Below are positions 36,020 through 45,592 of a stretch of DNA of 53,894 bases, piece after piece. The number at the start of each line of letters is the position of its first letter. Position 1 is the first letter of the stretch. The translations under genes and the position numbers were made by a program. This stretch comes from Acidobacteriota bacterium (GTDB lineage Bacteria; Acidobacteriota; Terriglobia; Acidiferrales; UBA7541), in NCBI GenBank assembly GCA_003225315.1, contig QHZD01000037.1, forward strand, positions 1-53,894. Reading direction: 5' to 3'. The notes under the pieces were generated by a model that saw only the letters and a list, made by a program, of their open reading frames with translations, ran no database searches and was not told where the DNA came from.

Positions 36020-38098
36020 TTAAGGCTTCGCGACGCTGGTCGTGGACTTTTGGGCCACGCGACGCTTCGACTGTGAGAGCTTCTTTTCGAGTTCGGCAAC
36101 CTTGTCGGTTTCCAAATCCGCGGGGAGCGAGCGCCGCCATTCCACCAGCGATTTTTCCCACTCCGCGGCGGCCAGGTCGCCCCGGCCTAACTTCGCATAA
36201 AGATCGCCGAGGTGGGAATGAATCGTCGCGTCGTGCCTTTCTCGCTCGACGGCCTTGCGAAGCGTGCTCTCCGAAGCGCCCAGCTTGTTCTCTTTGAAAT
36301 AAATCCAGCCGAGACTGTCGAGATACGCCCCGTTGAAGGGGTCTTCCTTCAGCGCCTTCTGGACGAGCGCCTCCGCTTCGTCAAGCCGTATCCCCAGGTC
36401 GCCCAGCATGTAGCCGTAATAATTCAGGACGGGGGCGTTTTTCGGATTCACCGCGAGAACTTTCTTGAACTGTTCCTCGGCTTTGTCGAAGAATTTCTGC
36501 CGCTCATAGATGGCGCCGAGCAGGAACCACACCATTTCGTTTTCGCGGGGCTGCCCCGGCAGGACTTCCGCGGCGCGCGCGGCTTCCTCGGCTTCCTTGT
36601 AACGGCGGCCGCGCTCGTAGACCTGGGCAATGTTCAGGTACGTTTCGCGGTCGTTCGTATCGCCGTGAAGCTGGGCGCGCAAAATTTTGACGGCGTCGTC
36701 CGTTTGTCCGTTTTCGCCGAGCAACAGGGCGTGGCTCGTTCGAATCGAAGGATCGGCCGGGTATTTCGCCAGCGCTTCCTTGCCCGTCTGCAACGCTTTG
36801 GGCAAATCCTTCGCGGCGCGGTAGGTGTCCATGATCATCATGCGCGCGCGGCGATCCTCTTCCTCGCCGAGATGCCCCAATTCTTCGAACGTATAAATTG
36901 CCGCCTGATAATTCTGCGTATCGCGATACAGCTGGCCGAGCTGCTGATACAAAATGGCCAGCGACCGACGCCGCGACGGCACCGCGGGAGACTGCCCCTT
37001 GATTCCGGTCACAGCGTCCGACAAAACGCGGATGGCGTCTTCGTAACGCCCCTGCGCCTGGTACAACATCGCCTCGTTGTACATGACTTCCAGGCTGCCG
37101 GGCGCGTACTGTCGCGCCTTGACTAGGTTTTCTTCGGCTTTGTCGAGCTGGTGCAGTTCGCGGAAAATCTGCGCGATTCGCAGATACACGTCGGAATCGT
37201 CCGGCATCACATCCGAAAGTTTTTGGTAAACCTTCAGCGCCTCGAAATATTTCTCTTCCGTCAGCAAGGTTTGCCCCAGGCCGCGCTGGTGGCTGGGCTC
37301 CGACGGATCGAGTTCCATGGCCTTGCGGTAGGCCTCTTCAGCCTTCGCCAGCTCATGCGTCTGCGTGTAGGCATCGCCGAGAAGATCCAGCAGCACCGCC
37401 GACGGAGAATGCGACGTGATGCCTTCGAGCAGAGTGACCGCTTCAACGGACTTGCCCTCATCCATCAGCAACTGGGTCAATTGCTCGACAGCCGGTTCGT
37501 TCTCCGGATCCGTCTTGAGGATGCTCCGCAGAACCTGTTCGGCCTTGTCGTGTTCGTTCTTGAGCCGGTAGAGCCGCGCCAGCCACAGCGCCGATTCGGC
37601 ATCCGAAGGATCGAGCCGGTTGATCTCGCGATACTGCTCGATGGCCTTGGCCACCGTTTCCGGTTGGCCGTTACTCGAGCTGACGTCGCCGAGACTTCGC
37701 AAGTAGATTCGACCCAGGAGCCGCCGCGATTGCACGTTGTCCGGGTCGCGCTTCAGGATTTCCTGCGCTTCCGCTACGGCATCGTGAATCCGCTGTGCCT
37801 TCCAATACATCTCCGCCAGGCGTTCGCCGATGACCTGCGATTTCGGGTCCAGCGCATAGGCTTTTTTGTAGGCTTCGATCGCCTTGGTGGCGTAGTCCGC
37901 GCTGCTGGTCGCTTCGTACTGCTGCTCGTAAATATGGCCCATCGTGAAGTTGTAATAGGCATCGGCGCGCGCGGAGTCGTTTGCGGAAGGGACCGTTTTC
38001 GGCTCGATAAGCTGCTCTTGCGGCGCTTGCGCAAGGGCAGCCGCAGCGAAGGCGCCTGTCAATAATACGGAGAGAATAATCTGTCGAAGGTTCATCAT
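36020..38098 (-). CDS. Large periplasmic TPR-repeat protein
   Basis: A 692-residue protein with a signal peptide (LSVLLTGAFAAAALAQ) followed by about 14 tetratricopeptide repeats, clear in segments such as AKAEEAYRKAMELDPSEPSHQRGLGQ and NYYGYMLGDLGIRLDEAEALV. TPR solenoids bind other proteins. It probably works in the periplasm or at the inner face of the outer membrane. Two neighbouring ATGs (38098 and 38095) could start it. Linked to ispE by an eight-base gap. Confidence 0.88.
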   Translation of the reverse strand: MMNLRQIILSVLLTGAFAAAALAQAPQEQLIEPKTVPSANDSARADAYYNFTMGHIYEQQYEATSSADYATKAIEAYKKAYALDPKSQVIGERLAEMYWKAQRIHDAVAEAQEILKRDPDNVQSRRLLGRIYLRSLGDVSSSNGQPETVAKAIEQYREINRLDPSDAESALWLARLYRLKNEHDKAEQVLRSILKTDPENEPAVEQLTQLLMDEGKSVEAVTLLEGITSHSPSAVLLDLLGDAYTQTHELAKAEEAYRKAMELDPSEPSHQRGLGQTLLTEEKYFEALKVYQKLSDVMPDDSDVYLRIAQIFRELHQLDKAEENLVKARQYAPGSLEVMYNEAMLYQAQGRYEDAIRVLSDAVTGIKGQSPAVPSRRRSLAILYQQLGQLYRDTQNYQAAIYTFEELGHLGEEEDRRARMMIMDTYRAAKDLPKALQTGKEALAKYPADPSIRTSHALLLGENGQTDDAVKILRAQLHGDTNDRETYLNIAQVYERGRRYKEAEEAARAAEVLPGQPRENEMVWFLLGAIYERQKFFDKAEEQFKKVLAVNPKNAPVLNYYGYMLGDLGIRLDEAEALVQKALKEDPFNGAYLDSLGWIYFKENKLGASESTLRKAVERERHDATIHSHLGDLYAKLGRGDLAAAEWEKSLVEWRRSLPADLETDKVAELEKKLSQSKRRVAQKSTTSVAKP

Positions 38099-38257
38099 AG
38101 CCCCAGAAACGTAAATTATCCCATGCGGCCGAAACGCGGTCAAAAGCGAAATCCTGGACGTTTCCAGAGCTTGGGCGCCCCCACAGGTAGGATGCAGACT
38201 GGAGGCAAAACGTTGAAACTAGCTGGCTCAATTTTCAATCGTTGGCCCGGTGAACTT

Positions 38258-38461
38258 TCACATGCTTGTGGTCTGCGACCGCCGCAGGATGTGCTCGCGC
38301 GTGTCCTCGTCGAAGCGGTAAAGGAGGACCGCGTCGGCTGCCCTGTCGTTTGCAGCCAGCTCCAGTTCGGGATTGTCCATGGCGACGTCGCCATTGTTTC
38401 GAATGCGCAGTTCGGCCCCGACTTGCAAAACAATTTTCATCCCTTCACGATTGGCGGCCAT
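38258..38461 (-). CDS. Small protein of unknown function
   Basis: A 67-residue product with a very good ribosome site (AGGAGG seven bases before ATG 38461), which argues that it is real. It has no membrane segment or signal peptide. IVLQVGAELRIRNNGDVAMD and DAVLLYRFDEDTREHIL suggest a compact beta-then-helix fold. I know no family. Confidence 0.6.
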   Translation of the reverse strand: MAANREGMKIVLQVGAELRIRNNGDVAMDNPELELAANDRAADAVLLYRFDEDTREHILRRSQTTSM

Positions 38462-38572
38462 CGTTTCGCCTCCTGGTTTGCGTTTTCGATCATTGCCTTC
38501 AATTCATGCATGCAACTGACTCTTGCAACTCAATGGATGCGGCGCTTGGGTAAAAGGATCTACTGTCGGCGT

Positions 38573-40144
38573 CTAGTGCAGGAAGTGGCGCATGCCGGTG
38601 AAGACCATCGCCAAGCCGAGGCGATCAGCGGCGGCCACGACATCGGCATCGCGGACGGAGCCTCCGGGCTGGATTACGGCGGTGGCGCCGGCCTTGGCCG
38701 ATTCTTCCACTCCGTCGGGAAAAGGGAAAAACGCGTCGGAGGCGACCACGGAACCGGCCAAGGAAGATTGCGCCTTCATCACGGCGATTTTCACCGAGTC
38801 GACGCGGCTCATCTGTCCCGCGCCGACACCGAGCGTCGCGCCGGCTTTCGCAAAGACGATGGCATTGGACTTCACATGCTTCGCCACTTTCCAGGCGAAG
38901 CTCATCGTTTGCATTTCTTCGGCGCTGGGTGCGCGTTTCGTTACCGTGCGGAGATCATCGTCCTTGATCTCGCCGAGGTCCGGCTGCTGCACGAGCATTC
39001 CGCCGAGGATGCATTTGAGCTGCAGTTCGCGTTCCGGCTTGAGGCCTCCGGCGGGCAATTCGAGCAAGCGCAGATTCTTCTTCGCACCGAAAATCTCTTT
39101 GGCACGGTCCGCAAAACCGGGCGCCGCGATGCATTCTGCGAAAAGCTTTGTGACTTCTTCGGCCGTCGCGGCATCCACCGCGCGGTTGAACGCCAACACG
39201 CCGCCGAACGCCGAAACGGGATCGCAGGCCAGCGCTTTCAAATAAGCGTCGACCAGAGTTGACTGTTCCGCTGTTCCGCAGGGATTGTTGTGCTTGATGA
39301 TCACCGCCGCGGGACTCTTGAACTCCGCCGCCAAGCTGCGCGCCGCTTCGAGATCGACAAGATTGTTGTAGGAGAGTTCCTTGCCTTGGAGTTGTTTGGC
39401 CGCGGCCAAACCCTCCGGGGCGCGGCCCGCCGGCACGTACAGCGCCGCGGCCTGGTGGGGATTTTCTCCGTAGCGCAATTCCTGCTGGCGGCGCAAAGCG
39501 AGGTGCACGCGTTCCGGGAGCACGGGTTTCGCTGAGAGAGAAACGTGCCCAGAGACAGCCGACAGTCGCTCCAGCTCCATGGTAATCATGCCGTCGTACT
39601 GAGAAGTCGTAGCGAAAACCTTTCGCGCCAGCTCCAGCCGGGTAGCCAGCGTCGTTTCCCCCGAGCTTTCCAGATCAGTGGCAACGCGAGCGAAGTCCGC
39701 GGGGTCCATGACCACTGTGACGCTCTCGAAATTCTTTGCTGCTGAGCGCAGCATCGTTGGCCCGCCGATGTCGATATTCTCGATCAACTCTTCCGCGGTG
39801 AGTCCGGCTTTCGCCGCCGTGGCTTCGAACGGATACAGATTCACGACCACCAGGTCGATGGGAGCAATTCCATGTTCCGTCGCCTGCTTTTGGTCTTCCA
39901 CATGGCCGCGGCGAAAGAGCAGTCCGCCGTGCACTTTGGGGTGCAAAGTCTTCACGCGGCCGCCGAGCATTTCGGGCCAGCCGGTGAAATCGGAAACGTC
40001 GCGCACTTCGATTCCTGCTTCGCGAAGCAATTTGGCGGTCCCGCCCGTCGAGAGAATTTCGATCTTCAGCGCGGCCAAGCGCTTGGCGAATTGCACGATT
40101 CCAGTTTTATCGAACACGCTGATGAGCGCGCGCTGCACCGCCAT
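38573..40144 (-). CDS. purH: Bifunctional AICAR transformylase/IMP cyclohydrolase
   Basis: PurH performs the last two steps of IMP synthesis. The 523-residue product has the N-terminal cyclohydrolase domain (ALISVFDKTGIVQFA, LSTGGTAKLL, VKTLHPKVHGGLL) and the transformylase domain with the IKHNNPCG motif and the C-terminal DAFFPFPDGVE. ATG 40144 has GGAGG six bases upstream. Apt, Hpt and Prs genes elsewhere in the window feed the same pool. Confidence 0.98.
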   Translation of the reverse strand: MAVQRALISVFDKTGIVQFAKRLAALKIEILSTGGTAKLLREAGIEVRDVSDFTGWPEMLGGRVKTLHPKVHGGLLFRRGHVEDQKQATEHGIAPIDLVVVNLYPFEATAAKAGLTAEELIENIDIGGPTMLRSAAKNFESVTVVMDPADFARVATDLESSGETTLATRLELARKVFATTSQYDGMITMELERLSAVSGHVSLSAKPVLPERVHLALRRQQELRYGENPHQAAALYVPAGRAPEGLAAAKQLQGKELSYNNLVDLEAARSLAAEFKSPAAVIIKHNNPCGTAEQSTLVDAYLKALACDPVSAFGGVLAFNRAVDAATAEEVTKLFAECIAAPGFADRAKEIFGAKKNLRLLELPAGGLKPERELQLKCILGGMLVQQPDLGEIKDDDLRTVTKRAPSAEEMQTMSFAWKVAKHVKSNAIVFAKAGATLGVGAGQMSRVDSVKIAVMKAQSSLAGSVVASDAFFPFPDGVEESAKAGATAVIQPGGSVRDADVVAAADRLGLAMVFTGMRHFLH

Positions 40145-40232
40145 GAATGCCTCCACAATGGGAAAAGCAGATCAGTGTAAGGGGCTCGCGGGAATAGGGG
40201 AAGTACAAACCGTGCGGGGGATGGGAAGGGAT

Positions 40233-40841
40233 TTACGATTTCACGAGAGCCTTCAATTTGACCTGACCCTCGACTACTTCGACGACGTATTCCACGTCGC
40301 GGCAATTCTTCTGTTTTTGCAACTCTTTCGTTTTCTTCAGAACAAACTCGTTGAAGCTGGAGCGCGATAGCTTTCCCGTCGCTTCCCCGGCCGTCTGCTT
40401 GGCTTGTAAAAACGCCTGGTACAACTGATCGACTTTCTCGGTTTCGCGCTCCGGCTCCGAGCACGTCATGCGAAAGGATTTTCCTCCGACGCCCACGGCT
40501 GCCGCTTCTTCCTGGGGTTGCTCCTTCGCGCGAGCCGCTTCGATTTCTTTCGCTGCGGCTCCAAAATGCCGCTGGACCGTGCCTTCTTCCTTCTGTTTCA
40601 CTTTTTTCCGGAAGATGTCTTTGTATTTTGCGTAAGTCTGCGACAGATTGTTGAAGCGGAAACGCTGCGCGAACTTCAGTTCGCCGCCGCGTTCCGAATA
40701 GCGCTTGACCATCATGTCGATGCGCCACTCGATTTCCGTGGGTGGCCGCTTCCGTCCGCCGCCGAAATACTGATCGTATTCGACCTTGAGCTGTCGAATG
40801 TCTTTTTCGAGTGTAGCCAACTCTTCGTCAATGGTGGCCAT
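40233..40841 (-). CDS. MXAN_5187-like C-terminal domain protein
   Basis: A 202-residue, strongly helical protein. The segment GGGRKRPPTEIEWRIDMMVKRY followed by RFRFNNLSQTYAKYKDIFRKKV matches my memory of the MXAN_5187 C-terminal domain seen in Myxococcota and Acidobacteriota; function is unknown. The N-terminus forms a coiled coil (DEELATLEKDIRQLKVEYD). ATG 40841 is chosen because the promoter at 40867-40895 would start the message downstream of the earlier ATGs. Confidence 0.7.
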   Translation of the reverse strand: MATIDEELATLEKDIRQLKVEYDQYFGGGRKRPPTEIEWRIDMMVKRYSERGGELKFAQRFRFNNLSQTYAKYKDIFRKKVKQKEEGTVQRHFGAAAKEIEAARAKEQPQEEAAAVGVGGKSFRMTCSEPERETEKVDQLYQAFLQAKQTAGEATGKLSRSSFNEFVLKKTKELQKQKNCRDVEYVVEVVEGQVKLKALVKS

Positions 40842-40866
40842 GAGCGGGGAGAAACCTCGAACCTCC

Positions 40867-40895
40867 ATGCTAAGAGCATGGAAGAGAACCGTCAA
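40867..40895 (-). promoter_or_regulatory. Promoter of the MXAN_5187-like gene
   Basis: On the minus strand TTGACG (40895-40890), a 17-base spacer and TAGCAT (40872-40867). Transcription would begin near 40860, giving a short leader before ATG 40841. Confidence 0.55.
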
Positions 40896-40950
40896 CCTAA
40901 GGAATGGGCGGCAGTTCACACGCGGCACCGCGACGGACGAACTAACGGCA

Positions 40951-40979
40951 TTGCCCCCCGCCCTGCACTGTGTTGAAAT
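40951..40979 (+). promoter_or_regulatory. Candidate selA promoter, leaderless type
   Basis: TTGCCC (40951-40956), 17 bases and TGAAAT (40974-40979), ending six bases before ATG 40986. The message would start at or next to the start codon. The boxes are only moderate matches. Confidence 0.4.
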
Positions 40980-40985
40980 GTGGCG

Positions 40986-42416
40986 ATGGACGCGGGGAGC
41001 AAGAGAACGATTTCGGCGGAGCAGGCGGAATTGCTGCGGCAGATTCCCTCGATAGACGAATTGCTCGCTCAGCCGAGGCTGGCGGCACTTTCCAGACGCG
41101 TGGACCGCAACCTAGTCGTCGAGGTTGCTCGCGCGGTGCTGGCGGACTTACGTTCACGCATTGCGGGTGATTCGAATTGGACAGCGTTGGGGCTGAATGC
41201 CGCTTCCGTGGAAGAGCTCATCAGCAACGAAGTCGAACGAATCCTCTCGCGGTCGCTGCAGCCAGTGATTAACGCGACGGGCGTGATTCTGCACACGAAT
41301 CTGGGCCGCGCGCCGCTTACGGAAACAGCCCTGGACGAATTTCGCCGCAGTGCCACGCAGTACAGCAATCTAGAATACGATCTCGAAGCAGGCGCGCGCG
41401 GGAAACGTGATGTGCATACCGCGGAACTGCTTACGCGCTTGACTGGTGCGGAAGCGGCAATTGTGGTGAACAATTGCGCGGCGGCTGTGCTAGTGACGCT
41501 TGCGGCGCTGGCGCGCGGCGGCGAAGTGATCGTCTCGCGCGGAGAACTGATCGAAATTGGCGATGGATTTCGAATCCCGGAAATCATGGAGCAGAGTGGC
41601 GCGAACCTTCGCGAAGTCGGCACTACGAACCGCACGCACGTCGCGGACTACGAAAGCGCTATCAACGAGAAGACGCGCGTACTGCTTCGCGTGCATCCTT
41701 CGAACTTCAAGGTCACCGGTTTTACCGATAAGCCTTCGATTGAAGAACTCGTTGCCCTCAGCCAGAGAAGCGGACTGCCGCTCGTGGAAGATCTCGGCTC
41801 GGGGTGTCTCGTCGATCTTTCCGAATTCGGCGTGAGCGAACCCACGGTAAAGCAAAGCGTCGACGCGGGCGTCTCGCTGGTGATGTTCAGCGGAGACAAA
41901 CTTCTGGGCGGGCCGCAGGCAGGCATCATCGCCGGGAAAAAAGAGCTTGTGGCTCGTGTGCGCCGCTATCCGCTGTTTCGCGCGCTACGGGTGGACAAAC
42001 TCACCATCGCCGTGCTGGAAGCGACTCTTGGGGCCTACCTTCGCGCGGCGTGGGACGAAGTTCCCGCCATTCGAATGATTCGAGCGACGCCTCAGGAACT
42101 GAAACGCCGTGCGGAGAATTTCCTCCGCGAACTCCGCCCCGAGCTTCCGTTGGACGAAGTGGAAATCGAAATCGCCGATGGCAGTTCTCTCGCGGGTGGC
42201 GGCTCCACGCCTTCGCAATCGCTCCCTACGAAAATTATTCGGATTGCGAGCGTCCGCTACTCCGCGATGAGACTCGAGCAGCGGCTGCGGCGCGCTCCTG
42301 GAGGCGTCTCGGTCATCGCCCGCGTCGAAGACGACAGGCTCATCCTCGACTTGCGTACGGTGTTTCCGGAACAGGAATCGCTATTGATTAAAACGCTCTC
42401 CGCCGCTCTGCATTAG
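40986..42416 (+). CDS. selA: L-seryl-tRNA(Sec) selenium transferase
   Basis: SelA turns Ser-tRNA(Sec) into selenocysteinyl-tRNA with PLP and selenophosphate. The 476-residue product has INATGVILHTNLGRAPL, the segment VNNCAAAVLVTLAALA and the PLP lysine in MFSGDKLLGGPQAG (near residue 305). ATG 40986 is favoured by the promoter spacing; GTG 40980 is possible. Neither selB, selD nor selC lies in the window, although selB often follows selA; here an ADOP permease follows. Confidence 0.96.
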   Translation: MDAGSKRTISAEQAELLRQIPSIDELLAQPRLAALSRRVDRNLVVEVARAVLADLRSRIAGDSNWTALGLNAASVEELISNEVERILSRSLQPVINATGVILHTNLGRAPLTETALDEFRRSATQYSNLEYDLEAGARGKRDVHTAELLTRLTGAEAAIVVNNCAAAVLVTLAALARGGEVIVSRGELIEIGDGFRIPEIMEQSGANLREVGTTNRTHVADYESAINEKTRVLLRVHPSNFKVTGFTDKPSIEELVALSQRSGLPLVEDLGSGCLVDLSEFGVSEPTVKQSVDAGVSLVMFSGDKLLGGPQAGIIAGKKELVARVRRYPLFRALRVDKLTIAVLEATLGAYLRAAWDEVPAIRMIRATPQELKRRAENFLRELRPELPLDEVEIEIADGSSLAGGGSTPSQSLPTKIIRIASVRYSAMRLEQRLRRAPGGVSVIARVEDDRLILDLRTVFPEQESLLIKTLSAALH

Positions 42417-42439
42417 AGAGTAAGCTCTGTGAGACACGA

Positions 42440-42472
42440 CTAAGCTCCGATTCGACCGAGCTTGGCTTCATT
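42440..42472 (+). terminator. Possible terminator after selA
   Basis: CTAAGCTC (42440-42447) pairs with GAGCTTGG (42458-42465), one G-U pair, then CTTCATTTTC. The T-run is interrupted, so it is a weak candidate. Confidence 0.4.
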
Positions 42473-42573
42473 TTCGGAAATCTCTCCAGCACAATGTTGC
42501 GTCGAATAAAGAGTCGGAGTAATGTAGCCAGTCCCGTGTTACACAGCGCCTTAATTTATTGCCGAGGAATCAT

Positions 42574-45015
42574 TTGATCGAAAGCTTGCTTCAAGATATC
42601 CGCTACGGCATACGCACGCTGGGCAAGAATCCCGGCTTCACGGCCGTCGCGGTGCTGACGCTGGCCTTGGGAATCGGGGCGAACACGGCGATCTTCAGCG
42701 TGGTCGAAAACGTGCTGCTTCGCCCGCTGCCTTATCCTCAGCCGGGAAACTTAGTGCAAATCTGGAATACCTATCCGCCACAGGCTCCGCGCGCCGGCTT
42801 GTCGCCGGGCGACTACGCGGACTGGCGCCAGCAAAACGCCAGTTTTTCCGAAATGGGCGGCTATGCCCATATCTCCCAGGGATTTAATTTAACTGGTGAA
42901 GGAGAACCACAGCGCGTGCTCGGGAGTTACGCAAGTGCGGGACTGTTCCCCTTGCTGGGGATACACCTCGCGGCGGGCCACTATTTCGTTGAGGAAGAGG
43001 ACCGGGCAGGAAGTTCTCCTGTGGTGATTTTGAGTCACCACCTTTGGCAGAGCCGGTTTGGAGGCGATCCCGCTGTCGTAGGACGAACGATCACGCTCGA
43101 CAACCAGCGTTATAGGGTAACGGGAGTGTTGCCGGCAGATTTTCGCCTTCTGCGCTGGCCTGACCTTTGGATGCCCTTTGGCCAGTATGGAGATGACTTG
43201 ACCGAGCACGTTCATCACTCCTTCATCGGTGTGGCGCGGCTCAAACCGGGCGTCACGTTGGCGCAAGCGCGCGACGAAATGGCCAGGCTGAATCAACAGG
43301 AAACCATTCAGTATCCGGATTCGCACAAGTTCTTTGGGGTGCTCGTCGAACCGATGGAAGATCCGTCCGCAGCGAAACTGCAAGGCATCCTGCTGGTGCT
43401 TTCCGGGGCCGTGGGCCTGGTGCTGCTGATTGCTTGCGGGAACATCGTGAATCTCCTTCTGGTGCGAAATGCGGGCAGGGAACGGGAAGTGGCGGTGCGC
43501 ACCGCGTTGGGCGCCAGTTCCTGGCAGTTATCACGCCAACTGCTCACGGAAAGCATGTTGCTATCGCTGGCGGGAGGCGCGTTAGGGCTGATCCTGGCAG
43601 TGGGCGGTTTGCGCTTCCTGATGGCGTTTGTTCCCGCCGATCTGGGAGTGTTACGAGAGAGCGGCCTGAACAGCAAGGTGCTGGGGTTCACCGCCGCGGT
43701 ATGCGTGGCCACCGGAATCATTTGCGGGCTGCTTCCGGCGCTGCGCACACTCCGGGCGAATCTCGCGGGAGTCCTCAAGCAGGGGAGCAAAGGGACAAGC
43801 GGAACCGGGCATCGCCGGACGCACAACGTCCTGGTGATCTCGGAGATCGCGATGGCGCTCGTGCTGCTGATTGGCGCGGGCTTGCTGCTGCGGAGTTTTC
43901 AACATCTATTGGAAGTGGATCCGGGTTTTCGCGTGGACCATATCCTGACGGTAGAGGTGCAACAGGCGGCGCTGCCCTTTACACAGGCAAGCAAACTTTC
44001 ACAGGAAGACTGGATCCAGATTGGACAAAAACAGTCCCTGCAATTTGAGCAAATCGTGGAACGCATCCGCGCTCTTCCGGGCGTGAAGGAAGCCGCGGGC
44101 ATCGACGATTTGCCCTTAAGCAAGGAATTTCGCCAGGCGTCCAGATTCGTGATCGAGGACCAGCCCATCCCGAATGCCGGAGCACGGCCGATCGTGCAAT
44201 TCCGGACCGTGAGCCTTGGCTATTTTTCGACCATGGGGATTCCCCTGCGTAAGGGCCGGTTGTTTACCGAGGACGACTGGAGAGTGCCGAGAGCGGTGAT
44301 CAACGAGACGATGGAGCGGCGTTTCTGGCCCAACGGCGACGCACTCGGGAAGCGCATCAACCTCTGCTCGCTCGATCCAAAACCATGCTGGAGCACCATC
44401 ATTGGCGTCACGGGAAACGTGCACCAGTTTGGGCTGGATGCCGAGCCAACCTTTGACGTTTACTTCGTGGGAGGGTGGACGCCGTATGTGGTGGTGCGGA
44501 CGGCTTCCGATCCGGTAGCGCTGGCGGCTGCGGTCACAGACGTGATTCATAAAGCCGATTCGAATCTGCCGGTAACGCACGTAATGACTATGGACGGGTT
44601 GCTCACGGACTCTATCTCTCCAAGACGATTTTCGGCCACGCTAGTCGGGGTTTTCGCGGTGCTTGCGGTCGTGCTCGCGGCTGTGGGGATTTATGGAGTC
44701 ATGAGCTACACGGTGAGCCAGCGCACACAGGAGATTGGAGTGCGCATGGCGCTGGGCGCGCAATTGACTTCCGTGCGGCGCATGATTCTGGGCCAGACGT
44801 TGAAATTGACGCTGATCGGAGTCGCGCTCGGACTGGCGGGCGCGTTTGTTGTGGCACGTTTCCTTACGAGTTTGCTCTTCGGCGTGGGCGTGTACGATCC
44901 ATTGACGTTTCTTGGTGTAGCTGTGTTGCTGGTCGCGGTCGCATTGGCGGCTTCCTACGTTCCCGCGCGCCGCGCCATGCGCGTTCATCCCATTGTGGCT
45001 CTGCGGTACGAATAG
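42574..45015 (+). CDS. ADOP-type MacB-like permease
   Basis: An 813-residue permease with two FtsX-like repeats, each with a MacB periplasmic core domain: [38 protein letters not shown]-type N-terminus, [20 protein letters not shown] mid-protein and [15 protein letters not shown] near the end. Eight membrane helices are expected. This is the acidobacterial duplicated orphan permease class, which usually lacks a nearby ATPase, as here. TTG 42574 has GAGGAAT upstream. Its role is unknown; antimicrobial or lipid export is often proposed. Confidence 0.92.
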   Translation: MIESLLQDIRYGIRTLGKNPGFTAVAVLTLALGIGANTAIFSVVENVLLRPLPYPQPGNLVQIWNTYPPQAPRAGLSPGDYADWRQQNASFSEMGGYAHISQGFNLTGEGEPQRVLGSYASAGLFPLLGIHLAAGHYFVEEEDRAGSSPVVILSHHLWQSRFGGDPAVVGRTITLDNQRYRVTGVLPADFRLLRWPDLWMPFGQYGDDLTEHVHHSFIGVARLKPGVTLAQARDEMARLNQQETIQYPDSHKFFGVLVEPMEDPSAAKLQGILLVLSGAVGLVLLIACGNIVNLLLVRNAGREREVAVRTALGASSWQLSRQLLTESMLLSLAGGALGLILAVGGLRFLMAFVPADLGVLRESGLNSKVLGFTAAVCVATGIICGLLPALRTLRANLAGVLKQGSKGTSGTGHRRTHNVLVISEIAMALVLLIGAGLLLRSFQHLLEVDPGFRVDHILTVEVQQAALPFTQASKLSQEDWIQIGQKQSLQFEQIVERIRALPGVKEAAGIDDLPLSKEFRQASRFVIEDQPIPNAGARPIVQFRTVSLGYFSTMGIPLRKGRLFTEDDWRVPRAVINETMERRFWPNGDALGKRINLCSLDPKPCWSTIIGVTGNVHQFGLDAEPTFDVYFVGGWTPYVVVRTASDPVALAAAVTDVIHKADSNLPVTHVMTMDGLLTDSISPRRFSATLVGVFAVLAVVLAAVGIYGVMSYTVSQRTQEIGVRMALGAQLTSVRRMILGQTLKLTLIGVALGLAGAFVVARFLTSLLFGVGVYDPLTFLGVAVLLVAVALAASYVPARRAMRVHPIVALRYE

Positions 45016-45055
45016 ACGGACGGCCTTGCCATCCCACGTCTCCGGACTGCGTCAA

Positions 45056-45094
45056 TTGACTTCCTCCCGTGATATGATATAGGCGTGATATAGG
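45056..45094 (+). promoter_or_regulatory. Promoter with repeated TGATATAGG operator-like sites
   Basis: TTGACT (45056-45061), 16 bases and TATAGG (45078-45083) form a promoter. TGATATAGG occurs at 45075-45083 and again at 45086-45094, exactly 11 bases apart, with another TGATAT at 45070. One-turn spacing across the -10 and start point fits an autorepressor site for the RHH-like gene that follows. Confidence 0.55.
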
Positions 45095-45102
45095 AGCACG
45101 AC

Positions 45103-45360
45103 ATGGCCACAGCGCTTATTCATATGGATCCCGTACAGAAGCAGCGGCTCGCTCACCGCGCGAAACTGCGCGGAAAATCCTTCTCCCAAGAAGTTCGTGA
45201 CGCGGTGGATTTGTACCTGGACTTACCTGTGGAGAATGAAGAGGAACTTCGCGACATGGCCAAGGCGGCAAATCAAGCCGCCGACCGAATGATCAAAAAC
45301 CTGGACGAAACCGTCGCCTACGTTGACCGCGTTCTGAAGCGCCGTAGGAATGGCAAGTGA
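45103..45360 (+). CDS. RHH-type antitoxin-like protein
   Basis: An 85-residue protein whose first half (ALIHMDPVQKQRLAHRAKLRGKSFSQEVRDAVDLYL) reads like a ribbon-helix-helix DNA-binding fold, followed by a charged helix that ends in KRRRNGK. Start ATG 45103 has AGGAG six bases upstream. Its stop overlaps the next start (GTGA). Antitoxins of this size often bind the repeated sites in front of their own gene, as are seen here. Function is inferred from architecture. Confidence 0.7.
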   Translation: MATALIHMDPVQKQRLAHRAKLRGKSFSQEVRDAVDLYLDLPVENEEELRDMAKAANQAADRMIKNLDETVAYVDRVLKRRRNGK

Positions 45361-45584
45361 GTTGGGCGCGAGATGCAGTATCGGCCATCCGGAAAATCGT
45401 TCTGATCGAAGACCGGATGGAATCGCTGACGGTGCAAGTGAAGGATCTTGCAGATGGTTACATGGACGTCGATCGCCGTTTGGTACGGCTTGAAGCCAAA
45501 TTCGATTTGATCGAGAAAATGGCGGCGCCTGGGCGGAGGGCTCTGCTGGTAAAATCGCGTTCCCACAGAGATAGGACTAGCTAG
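45357..45584 (+). CDS. Small coiled-coil protein coupled to the RHH gene
   Basis: A 75-residue protein overlapping the previous gene by four bases. Its core (IEDRMESLTVQVKDLADGYMDVDRRLVRLEAKFDLIEK) is a clear heptad coiled coil. It does not look like a known toxin fold such as PIN or RelE. It may be a partner of the RHH protein. No family is recognised. Confidence 0.55.
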   Translation: MSWARDAVSAIRKIVLIEDRMESLTVQVKDLADGYMDVDRRLVRLEAKFDLIEKMAAPGRRALLVKSRSHRDRTS

Positions 45585-45592
45585 GCAGCAGC

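Noticed and set aside
42417-42573. Possible tRNA(Sec) gene after selA
   Set aside because: The hairpin there has no T-arm (TTCRA) or acceptor pairing; it looks like a weak terminator.
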